Assembly: GCA_963573305.1 (NCBI GenBank)
Contig: OY754337.1
Location: forward strand, 53,643,164 to 53,707,163
DNA from: Pyrrhosoma nymphula
Lineage: Eukaryota; Arthropoda; Insecta; Odonata; Coenagrionidae
Direction of reading: 5' to 3'
Length of the DNA: 64,000 nt
The stretch's first letter is position 1. The number at the start of each line of letters is the position of its first letter. A program made the position numbers and the translations under genes. Shown in pieces: positions 20,091 to 31,840 of this stretch. Under the pieces are notes generated by a model that searched no databases, was not told the DNA's origin, and worked only from the letters and a program-made list of their open reading frames with translations.

Positions 20091-22110
20091 GTTTTTCCTA
20101 CCCCAAGTATAACGGTATTTAAGTTAATGGCCTTGCGACTCACAAGACTTTCCAGTTCAATTCCAAGTGGTGTAATTATTTATTTATCTATTTTGCTAGG
20201 AGGATAGCAAATTGGAATTGGTATTTCCTTGGCAGGAAAACCACACTGGTCAGGAAACTAACCAGTGTCTTGATATACTTGAATATTTTCTTTTAGAAAC
20301 AAGTTTTTGGGGTTAGTTAAATTGGTTACTCTATGTACGTGCATAACAAGATATAAGTTAGTACACTCTGGTAAACCAAACAAAAACATCTTTGGTGCAT
20401 CACCATCTTTTAGTAATCATAACATCCTTATATGCTGACTCATTTTTGTATGAGCACTTTAAACTAACCTTACCATCCAAATGGACTTTGAAACCATTAA
20501 ACCATCTAAGTACTATAATAATTACCGATGCGTGTCAGTAAATTTCACATAAGAAATACACGTGAAGCTGATTCTTCATTTGGCTGCAAACCTTTTTTTA
20601 TTTGCAAATTTAAATTAGAAATGGTGGTTTTCTGCTATTGAAAAAGCTACCAATAGAAAGAAAATTAAATGAAGATTCTTATTCCTTCAATCGAATGCTG
20701 TAGTTCGGTCGAAATTTCGATATTTTTGCTAAAACGTAACGATTTTTCGAAATATTTTAGCGTTTTTGAGTCATCGTCCACATTACAACCATACTTGTTG
20801 TTTAAGTCGAGATTCCGTGTATATCCATTAACCCAATTATTCTTTGCACTATATAAGATATTAGTGGTTTATTACAATGTATTAGTGTTGATTTTTTTCC
20901 TTCCCGTTGATATTCAACGGGCACCTTCACTAGTTCCAATATAATATTTGTGGTAACAGGTCTATTATTACATGACAGTTTCAACTTTTTTAAATCTTTC
21001 TATGTCATAGTAGTCACATCACCACCTGGATCTAATTTACACTTGATAATCTGGCTTTCTATATTTATTTTCTCAGATCAGTCATATTTCTGCTTCCGTC
21101 TCAACTTCACCTGCAACACTTGATATATATATTTATTCTCCGTTCATATGTAAATAATAAAAAAACTATCTTCCTCGTATGACTCAAAGCTTGGAGACAT
21201 CTCATAGATTTAAGATTGAGTTCCTGGTGGGGAAGGAAACGTCAATGTTTAGAGAATCGTTCTGAAACCCCAGAGTATCCCTCAAATAAACGCGTGTTTA
21301 AAGAACTAAAAATCTGTAAATACATTCTTTGTTAGGGACGGCCAAATAAAATTTTACCCGCACTTGTAAAATAGCTTGGATGGAACTACGATGGAAACAG
21401 ACAAGGAATGGAACAGGACAATACTCATGGAATCATATATGCCGTTATCACGTCGTGGAGAAGGTTAGTCTTTTCATCTTTTTATTCTTCCTACAAGTAA
21501 GGAGCAGCGAGTTACGAAGTCTATAAACTGGAAGAAAATCTTCGGGAATTTTAGAGCATGCGATGCCCCGTTTCTGCAACTGCCGTCAAGGAGTAGTTCT
21601 CCATAAAGCTTGCACAAAAGTTCCTGTTGCAGACCTGCGCGGCATGGAGGGGAAGTAGAAGCGGTGGGGTTGATGGGAAAGGCAGGAGGGGAAGAGAGGG
21701 AAGCAACGAGAGAGGGAGGCAAAGGAATCAAACTACTTCGCGAAAAAGACAAGAGGCACCGAGGAGGCCTTTTCTAATCTCCTTGAGAGGCACACACATG
21801 TAATGCAAGTGGTTAAAATCACCCATCGCCATGACTTTACGTGAGACGAATCGAAATGGGATAGCAGGTAGTTGTGACTCATCCGACTTCTCGAAGCGCT
21901 TGTGTTGGTGCAATTAGAAAGGCTTTCTGACTGACCCTCCACACTAAACAACTCTCCTCCCCCGTTTCGCATGATTTCGAAAGTTTCGAAGCCCATGTCC
22001 CAAAACCGTCCACTGCGTAGCGCCCGGAACTTTAGCTAGAGTTATGCCTTTTGACTGGCGTACGGCCCGAGGTAGCTACTATGCCTGTAGGCCCAAATCG
22101 CCGTGGGATT
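20091..22110. other. Non-coding stretch
   Basis: Contains a hairpin ACACTGGT/ACCAGTGT near 20253-20277 and a purine-rich tract at 21640-21740. No coding exon is convincing. Composition turns more GC-rich from about 21950 toward the THAP exon. Confidence 0.4.
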
Positions 22111-22312
22111 TCTCGTACGTACGGCTGCAACCACAGATATATACAATAGATCGGCAGTGCCTATGTTTTCCTCACGGTGGCGCTGAAGCCGGCCGGCAGA
22201 AAAATTTTGCGCAGTTAGCCATCTTACTATCTCCCTTCTCTACTCGTGTGGCATTAAAAAACGTGTGTTCGAGAGGCGATTTTTCCTGCTGCTGGTGGTC
22301 TTAAGAAGAATA
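22111..22312 (+). promoter_or_regulatory. Probable promoter/5' UTR of the THAP-like gene
   Basis: A GC-richer block precedes the start codon and contains GCCATCTT (about 22219-22226), which fits a YY1/Pho-type site. No TATA box stands out. The left edge carries 'gctgcaaccacagatatata', which recurs inverted near 22539-22565, so part of this block may belong to a repeat. Confidence 0.3.
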
Positions 22313-22401
22313 ATGGTAAATCACTGCGTTGTATGTGGGTGCAATTTTAAGTACTCTTCGAGGAAAAAAGTTCCTGGGACCGAAAATTTGTCTATACACG
22401 C
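22313..22401 (+). CDS. THAP-domain protein, first coding exon (partial)
   Basis: The exon encodes 29 residues starting MVNHCVVCGCNFKYSS and ending NLSIH, then two further bases before a GTAAGT donor at 22402 (phase 2). Cys5 and Cys10 with the GC(N) block, then a hydrophobic-S-x-H block, follow the start of the THAP zinc finger (C2CH; the first two zinc ligands, then S-F-H-x-F-P). THAP domains bind DNA in nuclear regulators and at the N-terminus of P-element-type transposases. The next exon, expected to begin with an F-P block and supply the last Cys and His, was not found. The exon lies between short inverted repeats (about 22122-22143 and 22539-22565), so a P-type transposon fragment is an alternative to a host gene. 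Confidence 0.5.
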
Positions 22402-24160
22402 GTAAGTAATAATTTTAAAGGAGCTACTGCAGCTGTAAGATTGATGAAGATACGTACCATGCTGCGTATTTCGTCGCCAACTATATGTTTCAGAAATGCA
22501 TATGTGTATATTTTTCATCAATGTTTGCACATGCTGACGTGTATATATCTGTGGCTGCAACACGTACTTCATAACGCTGCCAATCTTACATCGTTTGCCA
22601 TTGGCAATTGGGAAACGAAACCCGAAATATGAAGTGTGATGCTCAGAATAGAAACACGAATTGGGTAATAGCGTGATGTTACTGAGATTGATAAACTGGG
22701 AAGAGCGTCATTTGCTTATGAAACTATTCCGAATATTACAAAAGGTATCGTGGATGCGGTAATTTTAATTTTGTTTGAAATTAATTGCTTGCATTTCACT
22801 TGTTCGCTGCAATTCCTGGAGAGGCCAGTACAGAGTGAAAGCTACCTACGTTTACATGCAGCCGCTTTTGCGTTGTTATGCCGCTGCGTGGCGCGTCACA
22901 CATGTAGTACACAATTTTCACGGCAGTGGCAGAAACGGATAAAAACAGGATACCGCGACCGCGAAAAACCGCGGTGGAAAACCGCGAAACGGTGGAAAAC
23001 CGCGACGCGTTCAGTGTCCCTAATTATTCCTGTTCACGAGGAGTACTGACGATGAGCTGCAGCGACTAAGCCTATTTTTGTCGACAATTTGAACACGACC
23101 CACAATTCCTCGGGAAACAGTCACGCGACCAACAAATGACAGGTAGAAAGCGTTGGTCTTCACTCCCTGCCGCAACTCCGGCGACGCAACGTAGGCTACT
23201 TCGAAAGTTGAAAGATGGATATCTTAGACGGCAACGCAGCCTACGTTGAAGACCTAGCTTCTGATTAGCTACGAAGTGTGCGGCTACGCAAAAACGACAG
23301 CATGAGAACGTAACTTTGCACCTGTTGCGCCAATGTTAAGGGAATGAATTCAGGGTTGTTGTGCTGGTATCTACATCAGTGGTGGAAACTGGACAGCATG
23401 TTGAGTACCTCGTACCTCGAGACCGGAATTGCGCAGTCCCGGCCTCTAGGCTTTGCTTGGAAGTCTGTGGCCTCCTTGCGGTGGCGGAAATATTTCAGAC
23501 GCGACAGGTCGCGAGAAGAAATAAAAATAAATGGAGCAGACAGGAAGTCTCCCACCCACGGAGTGCGCCGACAAAAGAAAACATTCGACATTCAGCATCT
23601 TCCGTTTGGCCACACGCCATTACGCGAAAATATGGCGGAAAATGAAAAATAAAAAATTTAATTTATGAGGTAGATCCAGAGTTTTACTTTATCTGTCATC
23701 CGGAAAATATATCTATGTGTTTGGGAGCCAGACTATGTTTTTTCCGCAGCCTTTTTAATGAGAGAAATTTGATTATAATAATTTTCATATCAATTCCGAA
23801 ATATTTCCGATGCAGGATAAAATGAAATACAGTGAGTTACAGACTTTTGAAAGAGAAAAACTAGATTTAAACCCTTTTTATAATTTTTATGAAACATTTT
23901 TGGTAGAAAATCGACTAAAACACCGCGATTGACTGCCTAATGAAAGAGATAAACTTGCTTATCACTTACAAAACGCTTTGTAGGTAGAATATATTTTATT
24001 ACCGCGATATAGAACCTTTTGAAAGAGAGAAACATGATTTTAGGCCTTTTCATATATATTATAAAACGTATTGTACGAGAACCGGTGTTTTCAACGTGGT
24101 GTGGCCGTTGGCATTAAAGGAACTAGCGTTAGATAGGGAAGGATGGAGGGCTGTACTCAA
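22402..24160. other. Mostly non-coding stretch after the THAP exon
   Basis: Contains a 19-bp tandem duplication of 'cggtggaaaaccgcgaaa' type (about 22970-23007) and a small inverted repeat CAACGTAGGCT/AGCCTACGTTG near 23190-23250. The frames at 23344-23652 on both strands show no domain. No THAP second exon was recognised. Confidence 0.4.
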
Positions 24161-24402
24161 CCAATCTTAGTGAAGCATAGAAATGGCAATTTTCAACTAG
24201 AAAAAATTGTATTATGACAATGGTTTCAATGCACTGCATCATTATCATCTGATGTTCATTCTATATCACCTGATGATGATGCAGTGCATCGAAACCATGG
24301 TCGTAATGATTTTTTTCTAGTGGAAAATTCCATTTATATTCATCATTATGCTGAAATTCCAGCGTATCACGCCTGATACCTCTCTTTTTAGTCCAATCTT
24401 AG
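24161..24402 (+). mobile_element. PLE-type foldback element with hammerhead-like motif
   Basis: An inverted repeat of about 155 bp (24181-24335) pairs 'aaatgg.aattttc.actag' and 'gcactgcatcat' with their complements. The right arm has CTGATGA (24270-24276), a GATGC/GCATC stem with AGT loop, GAAA (24291-24294), then CCATGGTC. This gives a possible minimal stem III (A-CC/GG-U around AU) with C at the cleavage position. A 10-bp CCAATCTTAG occurs at 24161-24170 and 24393-24402 as a candidate target duplication. No protein is encoded. Confidence 0.55.
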
Positions 24403-26154
24403 GTTTGAACGACCAATGATAATGAAACGTATCGGAGGCAGACCTGATTAGATCCCAGGAAAAGTAAAACAAAGGCGGTTTGTGATTTTGGAGTTAGGTT
24501 AGTACTTCCCCTCCTCTGCGACTAGAAACCAAATGTTTCTTACTTCACCATATCACTACTTGATAAAATTGTGCTGAGAATGCAGAGTTTATTTTCAGCG
24601 TCGCTAGTTAATACCATTTTCGTCATGAATAGACTGCAAAATTGAGGCATCTCATGAATACCAAGGAATATTGATGACAAGGCCTCGACGTAGTGATGTT
24701 TCATAAACAGCAATTCAGAGCTCATTCACATATACTAGTGCACACAAAAGTTAATAATTTTAGAAGTCAGTTTACTAGGTTGCCTGGGATGATAGGAAGG
24801 TAATGAATAGACAAGTGATCTAGACCGAAAGAAGGGTGATAAAGTGTTCCAAGCCGAAGGAAAAGTAGTGGTAGGTAACATATATTTACCATTAAAACGC
24901 ATGGTCTTGAAAATGTTTAATTTAAATCATCAAGATCTTCAACCTGCTGATCATCCATAGCTATTTCTCGAAGCAGAGACGGATACTTTAATTAAGTACT
25001 TCGAGGGATTCGTTTTATGAAAGGGATTCTACGAAATATTTTTATTGTAATCCATTCCGGATTTCAAATTCTGCCTTGCAGCGTAAAAGAGCCACGAAAA
25101 TGTTATTTTGTTTTAATAGATTACACTACCGTCATTATAAGGTTTGCAAGTATATCCTGTAATATCATTAGTTTACTGTCTCCTTCTATCAAATTTGCAT
25201 CACTCCTACTCAATCACGCTTAGCCATTGCTTTACATGTATTAGCAACAAAATTCCCGTTAACTTCCGTGCGGAATAAGTGTTTATTTATCAAGATACAT
25301 AAAATTCGTGCATTTAAAAGTTTCGAGGACATAAAAAGTTCAATTTTTTCGTATCGGCGGTCAGTTGGTGACTGGTGTTGATGCGTGAATGAAATTATAT
25401 TAAAATATTAATTGAGATATTCGGAAAATAAAAAAAGGTAAACAGCTAAAAGTTTAATTTTTTATCTAAGTATTTTTTCAGAAATAGAAGACGGATTCAC
25501 TTTTTAAGAAAAGCGTGAACACTCCACAATACAGCAAGGTGGATAAAAAAATCAAGGAACTGAAGAAAAAAGGAGCTTTTAATAGATTCACAGTTCTAAA
25601 TTGGTCAGGTCTGATATCTCGGTCCAAATTAGCAGCCATACAACTACTTGAGACGGTTGTATTCCTAGTTCTTGCCAAATCGCCAAGTTTATATTTTTTC
25701 CCCTGGCTAGGGCGTAGGTGAGGCAGGTTGAAGGCAACCAACTCCGAGACGAGTCTTGTCAATCACCGTACGGCTCGTCTTCGGCGACATTTAAAAGTCG
25801 TGGGCCAAGAACCTTTAGGAGATAGAAATGCTAGTCACGTGGTGTCGCATATTTATACATCAATGGGACTGGAATGGGATTTAGACTCGTAGGGGGCCAT
25901 GATTAAGTCGTCGCGCAGAGATTACCGCCCCTACCAGGCACTACGTGGTAGACACTACGCTCCCTATTCTATCGTCACACCATTAGCTATAAATACAACG
26001 CCTGAGAGCACGGACTAAAGGAAAGACTAATGATACTACTAGCTTGATAAAATATCTCCATATAACTTCCCTCGCCGTGAAAATCAGCTGTGCCAAATTT
26101 TACTTTCGATGTTAGAGGACGCTGTAGCCTTGTACTATTAAAGTTAAAGTCTCT
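24403..26154. other. Non-coding stretch
   Basis: A GC-richer patch at 25730-25990 contains no recognisable exon. The two opposite frames at 25478-25762 shadow each other and have no domain. Confidence 0.35.
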
Positions 26155-26722
26155 TTGAGGTGTTTGCAGCAGTTTTTGTTTATGTACAGATTTGTGTGAA
26201 CCTTTTCACACGTGTTTTCATTTGTGATATCTTTGGATTAAAGTGAAAAAAATTGCATTGCACCATAGTTTTTTGGCAAATCTATGCTATTCTATCACGT
26301 AGCCTAATGGCACATAACATATATTTCGCAACAGTTAGATCGCATATTTTCTTCTAAACGCGAAATGATACACGTCTCATTATTATAATTTGCTGCTAAC
26401 AAATATCAAAGTATCAAGCAGAGTCCAATATTAAAAAAAAACATTGTAATATAATTACGCGTAAATTTCGAATACCACCCCGAAAGTTCTAATGATAACA
26501 TGCTTCAATTAAGGACATTAAAAAAATATAATTCATGTATCGCTTCTATTATTGCCTGTACCTCTATTACTGCCTATTATTGCCTGTACTTCTATTATTG
26601 CTTGTGGTTCCAGCGAATAAACAGATGCACTTAAATGAAATGTGGTCCAAGAATTTTTTTATACTTACTTTTTAAAAATTATTAAAATATGCACTCAACG
26701 ACCAACAATTATCACTCAAGAC
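26155..26722 (+). repeat. GGTGG-ended repeat family B, copy 2
   Basis: Follows the family along its length: 'gaggtgtttgcagcagtttt', 'atatctttggattaaagtg', 'ggcacataacatatatttc', 'cttctaaacgcgaaatgata', 'gctaacaaatatcaa', 'gcgtaaatttcgaatacc', 'aacagatgcacttaaatga' and 'attaaaatatgcactcaa'. A duplicated 'tctattattgcctgtac' unit expands the middle. No reading frame was identified. Confidence 0.65.
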
Positions 26723-27395
26723 ACGTTAATCGCTTCGTTACACACTGGAAGGATATCAGCGCGCAAAAGTAGACCCCGAAAAAATCTCTTAGAAAATTCA
26801 CACCTGAACATATGATAAAAATACATTCTGATAATTCCGAAAAACACTTTGGTTTTATAACACGATCAGTTCCGCTTTTTATAGTATCGCCGTGTGCAAT
26901 GCACATCGCAGTGCAATCAAACATTTTATAGCATGTTTTTTTTATATTTTAGTACCATGAAAAAATTCCAAGGAGAGATGCCCAGGACATTGAATTTATC
27001 GGAGTTTCATTCGGAGTTACTGTGAAGGTAAACATATTTCATAACGAACACGCAAAGAGTTTTATTTATCACGAGCAAATACTACGAATACACTCTATGG
27101 TTTTAGGTTTTACCATAGAGTAAATAGTAATTAGTATATAGTAAATAGTACGTAGCGAGTCTTTCTGCTTCAGGATATGTTTTCAGGCTTGTGGAACAAG
27201 GAAATTCATAATTTGTCAGAATTTCTTCCGACGCCATCTACGATCTCCCTCCCAAACTACGAAAAAATGTATACTAATTTTGCGCGTGCGGTGAGCCCTC
27301 TATAATATGCTTACTCTATGGTTTTACTTTGTAGAAATTATTAGTATCCATACTAAATTGTGCACTTCGTATTTTTTCTACAGTTTTAATTAGCG
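26723..27395. other. AT-rich non-coding stretch
   Basis: A short imperfect 'agtaaatagta' tandem lies near 27118-27150. Nothing coding was recognised. Confidence 0.4.
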
Positions 27396-27435
27396 GTAAA
27401 ACTCGTTTCGCCGATCGACGGCATCATCAGGTACA
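27396..27435 (-). repeat. PLE-type hammerhead-like motif, isolated
   Basis: On the minus strand CTGATGAT (27430-27423), a GCCG/CGGC stem with a five-base loop, and GAAACG (27409-27404) reproduce the core layout of the PLE terminal motif. The flanks do not give a clear stem I. Confidence 0.5.
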
Positions 27436-27449
27436 ATTTTTAAGATTGT

Positions 27450-27690
27450 TTGTTTATTGACCGTTGATAAGTTGTTATCGTGGCTTAGAAGTGTGAGCCT
27501 AACACGGTCCTTTGTAATGAGCAATTGTTCCCGCAGTCCTCCACAATCCTTTCCGAGAAACTACTTTAAGGAAAATCAACCATTCAAGCCACCTATCCGC
27601 GCCCAAACTTCTAAGCCACAGTACAACCACCTCCTTCCTCACTCAAACCAACCCCGTAACTAGGACAACTTAACAACGGTCAATAATTTA
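27450..27690. repeat. Foldback repeat
   Basis: 'ttgaccgttgataagttgt' (about 27457-27476) pairs with 'acaacttaacaacggtcaa' (about 27665-27684), and further in 'gtggcttagaagt' pairs with 'acttctaagccac'. The open frame at 27457-27663 crosses the loop and shows no domain. Confidence 0.5.
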
Positions 27691-28365
27691 ATTAATAAAT
27701 TAATTTAGCATGGATACAAAGACTGTGAGTAAATTTCCGCAACTTCATGCCAAGTCAATGTAATTTGAAGGGAATATGGACTTGTTTCGTTGGGTGTCGT
27801 CTCTTTCAGAGATGACTCCGGTTACAGCGTTCGAGTTAATCAGGAGAGTTTGAGAAAAGCAAATGCAGGACGGCAAAATTTTTAGAAACTTTTAATGGGA
27901 GCACCTGAACTTTGACGCCGATGGCAATGGGGAACGTGGATTAAATTTCCTTGTCACATTTAACCGCTGTACAAGATAGCAGATTTTCTAACGAACTCAA
28001 AATTATGCGCAGCATACTCAAATATATGCAATGTATTCCACATGGACATGCATCAACCACAAATCAAAGGCACTAATAATTAATTACTTTTGAAATGTGC
28101 ATTAAATTTAAAAAAATCCACGTAATCCTAAACAGCATTTCAATTCTTTGACGTCACCGTACGTTAATCCTCTCCTCTACATGCAATTCAATTGAAAGGA
28201 TATAATAATATTAGTTCGCATTCTTCTGTTAAGGTAATAGAAATTACTAATTTCTCGTTTTTGAATAAGCCAGTGGAGTGTCACATGAAAATGCGTCCTA
28301 TTACTAACAATTAGGTATATCAAAAGCAGCAATTGCGAAGATAAGCATTTGGATTACTCCAAATC
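27691..28365. other. Non-coding stretch
   Basis: AT-rich. No exon, repeat copy or RNA feature was recognised. Confidence 0.35.
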
Positions 28366-28440
28366 GACCGAATTGGAAGATTAGAAAAACTACTCGCAGC
28401 AGGACTCGAACCTGGGACCTTCCTCGTTGGTATCAAGTTT
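28366..28440 (-). repeat. tRNA-headed SINE-like unit 4
   Basis: On the minus strand the B-box-like GGTTCGAGTCC (plus 28402-28412) is followed by 'tgctgcgagtagtttttc', the T-rich turn of the group. The A box region is decayed. Confidence 0.45.
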
Positions 28441-28674
28441 AAATTCTCTCGATTCCGAATTAAGATTCCTTAACGTCAACATCAGCACCGCCGCCTTGTA
28501 TATTCCGCTTGAATATACCTTGGTTGTACGATATGCGAGGAATGGGTGAGTTAACTATAAATATTAGTGACCAGTGCATTTTCTATTATTTGCAATGATG
28601 AAAAAATTAACTATCACTGAAAGCAACAGGTTTAAAGATTCTGATACATATTGCTAAAAATGTAAAAGTTAATA

Positions 28675-28775
28675 AACAAGAAAGAAATATTCCAGTTCCG
28701 AGTCTCGAACCCTGGACCAATGTCTAGCAAGCCACTGTAAACCCTACGCTTTACCCTTAGTCTAACGAGTTAATG
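28675..28775 (-). repeat. tRNA-headed SINE-like unit 5
   Basis: On the minus strand an A-box-like TAGACTAAGGGTAAAGCG (plus 28747-28764) and a B-box-like GGTTCGAGACTC (plus 28700-28711) are spaced as in a tRNA, then 'ggaactggaatatttcttt'. The anticodon arm is irregular, so it is not a functional tRNA. Confidence 0.5.
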
Positions 28776-31522
28776 GACTTCGAAACTAGAGTTACTGCAT
28801 ATATTGCACGTGGCAGAATTCTGTAGTTTTTCTAATACATTTTTCTCTCGAACCAGGGCGAATGGAGCCAGAACGCATCAACCGTATTCCTATCTAATAG
28901 TCTACTATCACATAAAAAAGGTCTCATCTTGGTTCTTGAAATCATTTTGGCGAAGTCTCCTTGTATGAATAATACCGTTCCGTGACGTCATCCGTCGGGT
29001 TTCCGATTACATAGTGTTTTGAAGCCTCAGAGGATGCAAATTTTTTCAAAGTTACAGTTATTTATTTATTTAATTTCCACGAGTAAACCCATTTATACAT
29101 ACATCTACAAAATATTCAATGTCACCCATGGCATAAGACATACAAAATTATCAGTAAAAATTATAAAAATATTCACTCTTGAAGGTATTCATTTATACAC
29201 AAAAATACATTTTGGTTGCCTAAGAACAAAAAACAAACTAGATTTATATAAATCCAACCACTTTCTGTGATTATTGAATTAATAAGGCAATCTTGTAATA
29301 GGTCTTACATCTAAATAGAATATAAATCATCATTTGACGAATAAAAATAACAATAATTATATTTCCATATACTTCTACTTGTTACTGTCCATTTAAATGT
29401 AGACACAAGCTCATCGCAATCAATTACATATGTTAGAAGCTTTAAAGGAAAAGTTACATTAACTCTTTCAAGACTTGACTCAAGATTAGGTATATTCAAA
29501 TAAGTATAAACCGGACCATAATTATGGTCATTTTAAGGCATACCTCAACCCAATGTAAATTCAAAATATCTAAGGTATTGATGACTGAGCTATTCACAAG
29601 AAAAAAATTACATTAAAGAAAAACTTTTTTTGTCGAAAATATATTTTCAAGTTTTTTTTAAGAATGTGCACTTTGCTCAAATGCAGATTTTCAACATTGT
29701 GTTTGCTCTCCGATAAAGCTAAAGGAATGATAGGGGATTGACATCAGCGAGTAGAATACAGAGTGAATGATTTCACATGAGGTACCTACTCGCATTATTC
29801 TCGAATATTTTTTCTGAAGAAGAGATTTTTGAAGAGATCTTATCGTTTATTTCAATTTTAGGTAGTTTAAGAGAGATGTCACTTCAACTAGAATTTGATG
29901 AAATTGGCCTCATTTTAAAAGAAAAAAACTCCCATCTTGGAATGATAAAAAAATATTAACCACTTGCCGAACGACTTTTCGAGAAATTTGTCTAAAAATA
30001 TATTAGCTGTTTTACGTGGAATAGTATTTTTTAAACTTTGATGAAGTTTATAATTTTACCAATCAATTATCTTTTCCAATTCGTATTTGTCTGAAAATCG
30101 CGTCTTTAGCTGCAAAAGCAATTTTTTTTTCTGAAATCAACAATAGAATATTTCCTAGACAACCAGATTTTGGTCTTTAACGCATTGAAATAATTCATTT
30201 TGCTTAGTTAAGCTGATTAGGAATGCTAACCATTGGGTTTTGTGCAGTGGTTTATATTTTTATTTTTATAACTACTTTCACTCAAGATAGAGTTAAAATT
30301 TAATTTATCGGATACTTGAAAGAATGAAGTTTCTCATTTTATCAATCGATTTTATTTTAAGCTTATTTGTCTAAAAACAGTACACAAATTATTTAAATAA
30401 ATACAATTGTTAAAAACGCTGTAGTCTGTTTTGACAACTATTAACTAACCCCTCTCCTCTTATATGATGACTTATGAAGGAGGTGTATTCACGAGAAACG
30501 CCGGGTAATTCAGCTAACCATTTAATAATATTCTAATATTTTCTTTATAACGACTAGAAAAAATCTTACCCAAAGGAGGTTCAGCCATGACTGAGTGAGT
30601 CAAAACAAATACTGAATTCCACTTTTTTGCTTGCACTGATTAAAAATACTTATGGCATGTCTTAGCTAATAGTAAGAAATAAATTCAAATATTTTGAGAG
30701 AGATATCACTTCAATTAAAATTCGATGAATTTCACCACATTTAAAGAAAAGTCTTCTTTCCAATGACAACAAAATATCAACCACTTACTATTATATTTTT
30801 TGAGACATTTTCGAAAAAAAAATCAGCCTGTCATTTGGTATGCTTACGCACTTAAGGGGACTAATTTTTTTAATGAGGAATTTCTAACGAAAGATCTCGT
30901 CATAAATTTAAAAGAATTTGGATAATTTCTCAACTATTTTTAAGAATAAATCAATTACTTACCACAGTAATTTTTACAGAATCGAAAAAAATAATCTTCG
31001 GTTGTGAAGGTGTTTTCACCGTACAACGTGAAAAAATGAGTCAAGTTAACACCTAACATATTTAGCTAGTTACTGAAAAATTCTGTCATGTAAAACAATA
31101 TTTTTGCGCCATTAATATTTCCATATATACTTCATGCTTCTTACAGTTGCTAAAATTAAAAAAATATAACATGGTCTTTATCATTACTAGGGAAAAATCT
31201 CGCTCAATAAAAGAATTATTAGACCCTAACCATCGTCCAGACTTTAAAATTAGGTAAAATTTTACATCACAAACAATAAGAGTGGGTAATTGAATATATG
31301 GCTAATAGAACACTCCGATATTTTCCTCCTTATAACAAAAGCGTCATAGTATTCGAAATACGACCTCTTGATTGACGTTTTTGGAGCCACAGTTCGGGGG
31401 ATGGTTTTTTCTTTCTCCCGACATATTTGGCAGGTAGATGGTAGAGGTTTGAAAACAAATATTGAAGATTTTAAATGAAAGATTAATCCAACTGTCAATA
31501 AAAGCAAAGGAATTAAGACTAC
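28776..31522. other. AT-rich non-coding stretch
   Basis: Two segments (about 29640-29960 and 30700-30930) share blocks such as 'gagagatgtcacttcaa' / 'gagagatatcacttcaa' and 'aatt.gatgaa', so they may be old copies of one repeat. Short frames here lack domains. Confidence 0.4.
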
Positions 31523-31650
31523 TATGCATGCCTTTCGGTCACACAGGTGACTACCGACAGAGAGAGTTTAAGTTTCGTAAGCACGCACGAGTTTCCGGGA
31601 TTTAAACTCTCCCTACCGATGGTCACCTGGATGATCGAAAGACATGCATA
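31523..31650. mobile_element. Foldback element with TATGCATG ends
   Basis: The left arm 31523-31572 (TATGCATGCCTTTCGGTCA, then AGGTGACTACCG and AGAGAGTTTAA) is matched by the inverted right arm ending at 31650 (TTTAAACTCTCCCTACCG, then GGTCACCT, then GACATGCATA). The arms agree at most positions over about 48 bp. No coding capacity. Confidence 0.55.
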
Positions 31651-31840
31651 GGGATCATAATTACCTTGGTTCTACTGACAATTGGATTAATCCTGAAGTT
31701 AAATTTACTAGTAAATTGCTATCACTTCTTGGATTGAAAAAATGAAGATGTTTTCCTAGCTTCTCTGCAATGTGTGTAAACAGTCAATAGAAGCTAATTG
31801 TTAATTCCATTTAATATGCTTTAAATATTGAGATTATACA

